Assembly: GCA_947643405.1 (NCBI GenBank)
Contig: CANRVY010000016.1
Location: 1 to 37,525, forward strand
Reading direction: 5' to 3'
DNA from: an uncultured Mycoplasmatota bacterium
GTDB lineage: Bacteria > Bacillota_I > Bacilli_A > RF39 > UBA660
DNA: 37,525 nucleotides
Shown: positions 31,678-37,525 of the stretch, one piece after another
Position numbering within the stretch: position 1 is the stretch's first letter
Layout: each line of letters begins with the position of its first letter
Translations under genes and position numbers: made by a program
The notes under the pieces: generated by a model
Seen by the model: the letters and a program-made list of their open reading frames with translations, nothing else
Told to the model about the DNA's origin: nothing
The model's database searches: none

Positions 31678-34034
31678 TATTTTATTTCTACACTTGTATG
31701 CCAAATAATTTCTTTAATAAAATCTGATTGATAACTAATCTCTTTTGGACACATAATATAAACTTTATTCTTTGTTCTAGTGAGTGCTACATAGAAAAGT
31801 CTTCTTTCTTCTGGATAATCTACAGAACTTTTCTCATCTTTGCTACGAATAAATTTTATAATTTCATGGTCTTCTATTTTGCTTGGGAAACCATAGGAAG
31901 CATCCAATGCATTTAATAATACAACCTGATCGTATCCTAATCCTTTGGCACTATGAACTGTTAAAAATTCTAACTTCATATCTAGAGCATCTTTCAATAT
32001 AATAGAATCATAGGAACCCTTTTTAAAGTGTTTTGACTCTAAGACAACATCGATATCTTTTTTATATCTCCCTAACAATAATACTCGATGCTCTGGATTT
32101 TCTTCATGGATTCTAAGCAATATATCATGCAATCGGTCTGCTAAATTGTTGACTTCATTTTCTAAGTCTTCATCATATTCTACCAACTCTACTGGTTTTT
32201 CCATATGTTTATCAGAAGACAACTCTTTTTGGAATTGTTCAATATTTTGTCCTACGAACTCTCCTGCTAAGTCAATTAGTTCTTGACTATTTCGATATGT
32301 TTTTGTAATTTTTACAATTTCAGCATATCCCATCAATTCATAAAATTGTGTAAACAATTCAACATCTGAACCTGAGAATGAAAATATTGCTTGCCAGTCG
32401 TCTCCTACTGCGACAATTTTCGCATCAAATAAATCAGACAATCTTTTGGCGAAATGATATCTCCCAATAGAAATATCTTGATATTCATCAATGATAACAT
32501 ATTGATAGTTTAAGTCTTTATATTGTTCTTTTAAAGTTTCCATATTGTGATATGCGAAATTAATCATATCTGGAAAATCAATTTTATTTTGTGTGCGAAT
32601 ATCCAATTCATATTGTAAGTAAAATGCTCTCACAACTTGAAGTTGCTTTCTTAATTTTTCATCTTCTACTTCTTCTATCATTTTTTCTAGATCTTCTTTT
32701 TGGTAATTTTGTTCTTTAAATAAGGATATAAATTTCATTACCAAATGCAGAAAGCTGAAAAATAGAGAGTCTTCTGATGTTTCCATTAAGCGATAAAATA
32801 ATTCTTTATCACTAAGTTTATGCTTATGTATATATTTTTGATCTAACTGTTTAGATAGTTCTGGTAAGTAACTCGTTTTGTCTTCATATTGTCCATAAAG
32901 CTCAATTAGTTCGGTTTGATATTCATTATGAACTGCTCTTTTTCTAAATATTCCTAATCTATAATCGTTATCAGAAGAACTAATTTGATTGTCTTTTAAA
33001 AGTTTGGCTAATCCATAATATTCTATATAAATGGAATCTCCTCCATCATGGATTGTAAAATCTGGCTTATATGTTCTATTATAATTTAATTTTTCTGGGT
33101 ATAATTCTTCATAAACATAATTGATGTTATTTTTATATAAATAGTTTGCAATTTTAACTTCACCTTCGGATTTGACATATTCGCCATTTATTGTTTTATT
33201 ATATTTCATCCTACTTCTTGTTCTTTTGACTACTTCTTTGGCTAAATTATCTTTACATTGTTCATATTTTAATTCAGTATAGTAATTCCAATAGTCGTCA
33301 AAGGATTCGTAATCTAAACATTTTTCATCAAAATGAATTTCATTAGGAAAGGCCTCCATTAGAGATTTTAGTAATTGTTTATTTGGAAAAACTTTGGTTT
33401 TTACATAACTCGCCAATAGTTGATATTGCCCTGCATTGGCAATGATGGAAACTTTTTCTTTTTTGATTTTTCGGATAAATTCTGCTCCAAGTTTATGGAA
33501 CGTTAAAACAGATACACCAAGTTTAAAGTCTCCGTTAATTCTTTCATCTAGTTCATCTGCGGCTTTGTTTGTGAATGCTAAAAGAATAATTTGTTTTGGG
33601 TCTACATTTTTCTTCTCTACTAAGAATTTTACTTTGGCTGCCATTGTTGTGGTTTTTCCACTTCCTGCTCCTGCTATTATAAGGGAATAGTCTTCGTCAA
33701 CTAGAATAGCTTTTCTTTGCTCCTCGTCTAATTTAATATCTGCATCTACTTCGTCAAACATATGGTCAAAGTAGTCTTTGTATTCTTCTAGTTTTTTTTG
33801 AACAAATTTCTGATTATGTTTTTCAATCATTTTGTATCCACTTTGACTTAATGCTTTCATTCTTTGATATAAATGAGAATCTTCTTCTGAATATTTTGGA
33901 AAGTTTTCAAAATAGTCTTGATATTTGTCTGCAAATTCGTCATATCGCTTTTTAGAAATATACTCATCTTTCCTATTTAATTCTTCAAATTCTTTTATGC
34001 AAGTTTCCATATTTTCTGTAATCATTTCTATCAT
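31677..34034 (-). CDS. UvrD/HelD-like superfamily 1 helicase with nuclease-like insert
   Basis: 785 residues. A charged N-terminal helix region (1-100) is followed by the Q-motif and Walker A AGAGSGKTT (121-129), AFTNKAADEL (Ia), DEYQDIS (near 518, Walker B), GDDWQAIFSFSGSD (III), and LTVHSAKGLGYDQVVLL and FYVALTRTKN (V-VI). Between 280 and 350 lies an insert with EGEVKIANYL, YEELYPE, YKPDF and IYIEYYG, the pattern of a PD-(D/E)xK-like domain found in several helicase IV-like proteins; the last Lys is replaced (YYG), so cleavage is uncertain. It should translocate on single-stranded DNA 3'-5'. Start: AGGGTG 7 nt before ATG. Confidence 0.9.
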   Translation of the reverse strand: MIEMITENMETCIKEFEELNRKDEYISKKRYDEFADKYQDYFENFPKYSEEDSHLYQRMKALSQSGYKMIEKHNQKFVQKKLEEYKDYFDHMFDEVDADIKLDEEQRKAILVDEDYSLIIAGAGSGKTTTMAAKVKFLVEKKNVDPKQIILLAFTNKAADELDERINGDFKLGVSVLTFHKLGAEFIRKIKKEKVSIIANAGQYQLLASYVKTKVFPNKQLLKSLMEAFPNEIHFDEKCLDYESFDDYWNYYTELKYEQCKDNLAKEVVKRTRSRMKYNKTINGEYVKSEGEVKIANYLYKNNINYVYEELYPEKLNYNRTYKPDFTIHDGGDSIYIEYYGLAKLLKDNQISSSDNDYRLGIFRKRAVHNEYQTELIELYGQYEDKTSYLPELSKQLDQKYIHKHKLSDKELFYRLMETSEDSLFFSFLHLVMKFISLFKEQNYQKEDLEKMIEEVEDEKLRKQLQVVRAFYLQYELDIRTQNKIDFPDMINFAYHNMETLKEQYKDLNYQYVIIDEYQDISIGRYHFAKRLSDLFDAKIVAVGDDWQAIFSFSGSDVELFTQFYELMGYAEIVKITKTYRNSQELIDLAGEFVGQNIEQFQKELSSDKHMEKPVELVEYDEDLENEVNNLADRLHDILLRIHEENPEHRVLLLGRYKKDIDVVLESKHFKKGSYDSIILKDALDMKLEFLTVHSAKGLGYDQVVLLNALDASYGFPSKIEDHEIIKFIRSKDEKSSVDYPEERRLFYVALTRTKNKVYIMCPKEISYQSDFIKEIIWHTSVEIK

Positions 34035-34061
34035 ATGGTATCACCCTATCCTACTATTAGT

Positions 34062-34090
34062 AGTATAACATTTACAAAGAAAGAAGTAAA
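34062..34090 (-). promoter_or_regulatory. Promoter of the helicase gene
   Basis: Minus strand TTTACT (34090-34085), 17-nt spacer, extended -10 TGTTATACT (TATACT at 34067-34062). Confidence 0.7.
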
Positions 34091-34185
34091 TTGATAGATG
34101 AAGGAAATGAGTTAGGGAAGCGTAAAATCAAAGTACTAATCACATAATGCAGCACCTGGCGATAATCGATGTGTAACCATTTAAT

Positions 34186-35226
34186 TTACTTAATATAATC
34201 TATTTCTTTTTCTAAATAATTTTTTTGAAAATCTTCCCACATTTTCTTTTCCCTTTTAAATTCGATTTCATTTATATATCTTGGCTTTATCTTAGTCACA
34301 TCATCGTCCTTAAACTTTGAAATTACCTTCCTATGAGAATGTTCAACTATCATTTTTTTTAATAATAAACTCATTTGATAATCTGCATTTATTCTAGGTT
34401 TTAATTTAATACCAATTTGTGTAAATAAAACTTTTTGAGGTGATATAGGAAATATTATATTACCATTTTCTTTACCCCAACCTCCACCAAAATCATAATT
34501 ATTTTCTTTGTAATAATTTAAACAAATTACTGGATCATCGCTAGTTGGTAAAGTTACTCTCGCATCTACAGTTATAATAGACCATTTATGTTTATGAAGT
34601 ATCTTTGATGTGTTTTCCAATAAATTTTTAACATGCCATAAATAAAATTGCTTTCCTATTATACTCTCAACTTTGAAAAGTACATTATCTTTATCGCAAT
34701 CTCCTAAATTTGTCATTTTAAAAGGAAACATATCATCATTATTTTTATTATTATTTTGGGCTGATTCCAAAGGGATTTTTCTTTTTAAAAAATCTTCTTT
34801 CTTCATTTGTGAAATTTTAGCTAACGCTTCTTGAAAAACATTATCACATTTTTTACCAGAGTCTAATGTTTTAATTATAAAAGCAGGAGATCGAACTATA
34901 TGGCAAGCAAGAAAATCAATCAAAGAATGCCACTCATCAATAGTTATTCTTTCATCATTTATAGCATGGTCTAAAGCAATTTTAACCGGTGTTTCATATT
35001 TTTCATTAAACCATTTTTCAATATCGTCTGTTTCTTTACCATTTTTTAAACGTACAAAAATATTATCTAAACTTCCAACGCTTCTTATTGATTTTGATTG
35101 CCACAGTGGAGCTTTAATGTTTGGAACTAATAATTCATATACTTCAACTTTATTATTTTCATTTTTCCATGCTTCAAGATACATCTGTGATAAATAATGA
35201 TTATTTCTACTTAAATTTTCACTCAA
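34186..35226 (-). CDS. DUF4238 domain protein
   Basis: 346 residues. The family opening NNHYLSQMYLEAW is clear, followed by strands around VEVYELL and a helical IDFLACHIVRSPAF segment; a later ISPQKVLF and C-terminal helices also fit. DUF4238 proteins are common in accessory and defence-rich regions, but their activity is unknown. The start is TTG with GGAGG 7 nt upstream. The gene lies 23 nt after a HEPN-like unknown and downstream of a serine recombinase, all in one direction, so they may travel together. Confidence 0.8.
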   Translation of the reverse strand: MSENLSRNNHYLSQMYLEAWKNENNKVEVYELLVPNIKAPLWQSKSIRSVGSLDNIFVRLKNGKETDDIEKWFNEKYETPVKIALDHAINDERITIDEWHSLIDFLACHIVRSPAFIIKTLDSGKKCDNVFQEALAKISQMKKEDFLKRKIPLESAQNNNKNNDDMFPFKMTNLGDCDKDNVLFKVESIIGKQFYLWHVKNLLENTSKILHKHKWSIITVDARVTLPTSDDPVICLNYYKENNYDFGGGWGKENGNIIFPISPQKVLFTQIGIKLKPRINADYQMSLLLKKMIVEHSHRKVISKFKDDDVTKIKPRYINEIEFKREKKMWEDFQKNYLEKEIDYIK

Positions 35227-35249
35227 AATAGTTCCTCCAAATCATAAAG

Positions 35250-35864
35250 TTATTCCTTAATCTCATAAGTTTTTCCAAACGTATCATGTTTTAATAATTT
35301 TAACAACTCATTACCAACATATCTACATTCAAAATAAAAGATTATTGCATCTTCATAGTCAAAAGTATTATCTCTATTAGGATCAGTATCATGCTTTGCG
35401 TAATTTAATATTCGTCTCAAATAATCTAATCTTTCATACAACGCATCATCAATTATACTTTCCTTGTATAATTGAGATATATTTTTTCCTAATTCCCTAT
35501 GATTATAAATAAATTTCATAATTTTATTATTAGAAGCTACAAGTTTTACTAACGTTTCAATATGTAAGGCAGTATCAATTATAATATGTCTTGATCTTGT
35601 ACAATAAAACATATCACTTCTAGCATATTGAAGACTTCTAAATACATTTCTATAATCTCCCCATGAGTTGAAAGGATTCACTGTCGGATTTAATGGGGCT
35701 GCATATCCACCTAATCCTCCAATTGATTGATCATATTTCCAAATTTCTCTTTGTGTTTCCTTATTCTGATAATCTTTTTCTATTATTTTAGCAAATTTAG
35801 TAAAAATATCTTTATCTTTTTTATCGTAATAACTGTTAACTATTATTCTTGTTTCTGCTCTCAT
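35250..35864 (-). CDS. Hypothetical all-helical protein, possibly HEPN-like
   Basis: 204 residues, family not recognised. Helices dominate after about residue 75. The segment LRRILNYAKHD contains Arg and His six residues apart, similar to but not identical with the R-x4-6-H motif of HEPN ribonucleases, and is followed by an EDAIIFYFECRYVGNELL helix. The N-terminal part has a Gly/Pro-rich stretch GGLGGYAAPLNP. GAGG lies just before ATG. It sits between a recombinase gene and DUF4238. The HEPN reading is speculative. Confidence 0.7.
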   Translation of the reverse strand: MRAETRIIVNSYYDKKDKDIFTKFAKIIEKDYQNKETQREIWKYDQSIGGLGGYAAPLNPTVNPFNSWGDYRNVFRSLQYARSDMFYCTRSRHIIIDTALHIETLVKLVASNNKIMKFIYNHRELGKNISQLYKESIIDDALYERLDYLRRILNYAKHDTDPNRDNTFDYEDAIIFYFECRYVGNELLKLLKHDTFGKTYEIKE

Positions 35865-35939
35865 TTTTTAACCTCAAATAATGTTTATATAAGTAGTTTA
35901 TCATTTATGTATTACTTCTTCCCAAATTGGGTAAAAGTT

Positions 35940-37487
35940 TTAATTATTTAATATACTAAATTTATATACTATTTCAACATTTCTATCTTTATCAATAATA
36001 ATTTTGTCTATTATTGCTTGTAAAAGCTCTCTTGATGGATTTTCGATATCTACAAGTTGCCTAATTTTATCTTCATATTCTTTTAAATCATTTTTATTTA
36101 CTTTTTCTTCTTTTTTATTATTTCGTAATTTCTCTATCTCATATCGTATCTTATTTAATGAACTTTCTGTATCTTTTGCTATTCTTGTATAAGTTTCTTC
36201 CGATATTATACCTTTAAACTTATCTTGATACAGCATATCTAATTTACTTACATATTCTTTTTCACGTTTTCTAAATTCATTAATTTGTTCGTTAACTTGA
36301 TTATTTTTCTTCTTACTATTTATTGCATCCTTAGATAATTCGGTTATATCTAGGCTATCTATATATTGTTTACAAGTGTTTTTAATAACTTCTAACAAAG
36401 CTTCTTCTAGTTTATCATATGGGCTAAAATGTGGCTCACACATTCTTCTTCTAGGATCTCTAGAATACTTATTACAGTTAATAGTCCAATAATTATGATT
36501 TTTTCTATAAGATACTGTTAAAGTGTTACCACACTCTTTGCAATATAATAAGTTTTCAAATAATCTCTTATCACGATTAGTAATATTAGATTTAGTAGTT
36601 CTTTTAACATTGTTTTGTACACTTTCAAATATAAATCTATCAATTAATGCCTCATGAGTATTTGGAACTATATCCCAATTACTTTTTGGCAAAGCCTTTT
36701 TCTTTTTAGATTTATAAGATACTTTTGTCTGCGTACTTTGAACCATATCACCTACATACATCTGATTCTTTAATATCTTTTTAACAGAAGAAATAGTCCA
36801 CATTTCATTGTACTTACCTTTAGAATTAGGATTTTTCCTTTTTAAACTACTTGGTGTTTTAATTTTATTATCATTTAAATAAGTAGTTATGTCTGATAAT
36901 CCTACTCCATTATAAGCCATTTCAAATATCTTCTTAACAACGGGTGCATATTCTGGATCAGGTATTAGGTGTCCTTTGTCTTCTGGATCTCTTAAATATC
37001 CATAACTCGGCATACTGCCTATAAATTTACCATTTCTTCTTTTATCATTTAGAACATTACGAATTTTAATAGAATTTTTTTTACTATAATAATCATTACA
37101 AGCAAATATAAATGTTGATGAATCATTACTAGCTTGATTAATTGCGTTATCATATCCTTCCTGCATAGAAATAAATCTTATTCCATTTTCAGGAAAGAAA
37201 TTTTCTACATAATAACCTGTTAGGATATGATCTCTACCTAATCTAGACATATCTTTAACGATAACTAAATTGATTTTCTTACTTTTTATGTCATCAATTA
37301 ATCTTTGAAATCCAGGTCTATCAAAATTAGTACCTGAATAACCATCATCAACATATTCATCTATAAAGATAAAACCTTTCTCTTTTACATAATTCATTAG
37401 TATATTTCTTTGATTAAGGACACTCTCACTATCTGATTCGTAAGATTTCCCTTCATCTGCTTCAGATAATCTTGGATAGGTTATAAT
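35940..37487 (-). CDS. Large serine recombinase (resolvase-recombinase-zinc ribbon), 5' end irregular
   Basis: Resolvase domain with VKDMSRLGRDH and DDGYSGTNFDRPGF, then a Recombinase domain (YGYLRDPEDKGHL), a zinc-ribbon (YCKECGNTL, with later Cys pairs) and a C-terminal coiled coil: the plan of TndX-type transposon integrases. The first in-frame ATG is at 37397, but reading further gives TYPRLSEADEG...SESVLNQR, the normal N-terminus with the catalytic Ser (codon 37464-37466). No ATG, GTG or TTG precedes it before an in-frame TAA at 37491-37493, so the start would be ATT/ATA or the start has been lost by a small indel. It catalyses DNA integration and excision if intact. Confidence 0.85.
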   Translation of the reverse strand: MITYPRLSEADEGKSYESDSESVLNQRNILMNYVKEKGFIFIDEYVDDGYSGTNFDRPGFQRLIDDIKSKKINLVIVKDMSRLGRDHILTGYYVENFFPENGIRFISMQEGYDNAINQASNDSSTFIFACNDYYSKKNSIKIRNVLNDKRRNGKFIGSMPSYGYLRDPEDKGHLIPDPEYAPVVKKIFEMAYNGVGLSDITTYLNDNKIKTPSSLKRKNPNSKGKYNEMWTISSVKKILKNQMYVGDMVQSTQTKVSYKSKKKKALPKSNWDIVPNTHEALIDRFIFESVQNNVKRTTKSNITNRDKRLFENLLYCKECGNTLTVSYRKNHNYWTINCNKYSRDPRRRMCEPHFSPYDKLEEALLEVIKNTCKQYIDSLDITELSKDAINSKKKNNQVNEQINEFRKREKEYVSKLDMLYQDKFKGIISEETYTRIAKDTESSLNKIRYEIEKLRNNKKEEKVNKNDLKEYEDKIRQLVDIENPSRELLQAIIDKIIIDKDRNVEIVYKFSILNN

Positions 37488-37525
37488 AAATTAGACAGAA
37501 AAAATAAGGACATGGTAAAATAAAA

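Noticed and set aside
35923-35940. CCCAAATTGGG palindrome after the recombinase gene as an attachment site or terminator
   Set aside because: It is only 11 nt, lacks a T run, and no second copy was found in the window.
1-37525. CRISPR array, tRNA or rRNA genes
   Set aside because: No regularly spaced direct repeats outside the LysM-coding tract and no recognisable tRNA cloverleaf or rRNA sequence were seen.

Overview
The window is very AT-rich and almost everything is read on the minus strand. Genes are tightly packed, Shine-Dalgarno sites are strong (AGGAGG type), promoters are sigma-A-like, and TGA is used as a stop. Sortase, an LPNTSG-anchored adhesin, LysM amidase, PdaA-like deacetylase, an AgrC/LytTR pair and FtsY-free gram-positive wall genes point to a low-GC Bacillota (Bacilli/Clostridia type). 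A desulfoferrodoxin and two oxygen-sensitive radical SAM enzymes suggest an anaerobe, probably gut-associated. The taxon is inferred, not shown.

Layout: 1-2.3 kb holds an AgrC-like kinase and LytTR regulator without a visible agrBD. 2.4-5.0 kb is a Ca2+-type P-ATPase. 5.1-7.7 kb is accessory: a small unknown gene, a heavily broken TIGR04141/DUF6119-like gene and an HTH gene. 7.8-9.7 kb is a two-gene unit of a thioester-domain surface adhesin and its own compact sortase, behind a promoter with a 13-nt homopolymer in the spacer. 9.8-13.3 kb has a duplicated-DUF4358 lipoprotein, desulfoferrodoxin, a glucosaminidase and a LysM amidase. A lone plus-strand DUF3883 protein follows, then an ABC exporter whose ATPase carries a fused XRE domain.

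17.05-22.9 kb is the most striking part: a seven-gene, largely translationally coupled operon ending in one terminator. In order of transcription it encodes a B12-type radical SAM enzyme, a CoaE-like P-loop kinase, a SPASM/twitch radical SAM enzyme, a DUF3419/BtaA-like SAM-dependent transferase, a 142-residue charged protein with a Ser/Glu/Arg/Gly tail, a GshF-like ATP-grasp ligase and a class I methyltransferase. This looks like a peptide-modification (RiPP-like) pathway that I cannot match to a named class. A perfect 11-bp inverted repeat lies between its promoter and a divergent, frameshifted nucleoside deoxyribosyltransferase gene.

23.8-30.8 kb carries a ferredoxin-thioredoxin fusion, RdgB, a large Ig-like/InlB-repeat wall-facing protein, a PdaA-like deacetylase, and an aluminium-resistance/methionine-gamma-lyase-family enzyme with an SDR. 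30.8-37.5 kb has a membrane-anchored unknown, a UvrD-like helicase with a nuclease-like insert, and a probable mobile segment: DUF4238, a HEPN-like unknown, and a large serine recombinase whose N-terminus has no usual start codon.

Across the window many rho-independent terminators contain or touch the stop codon of the gene they end.
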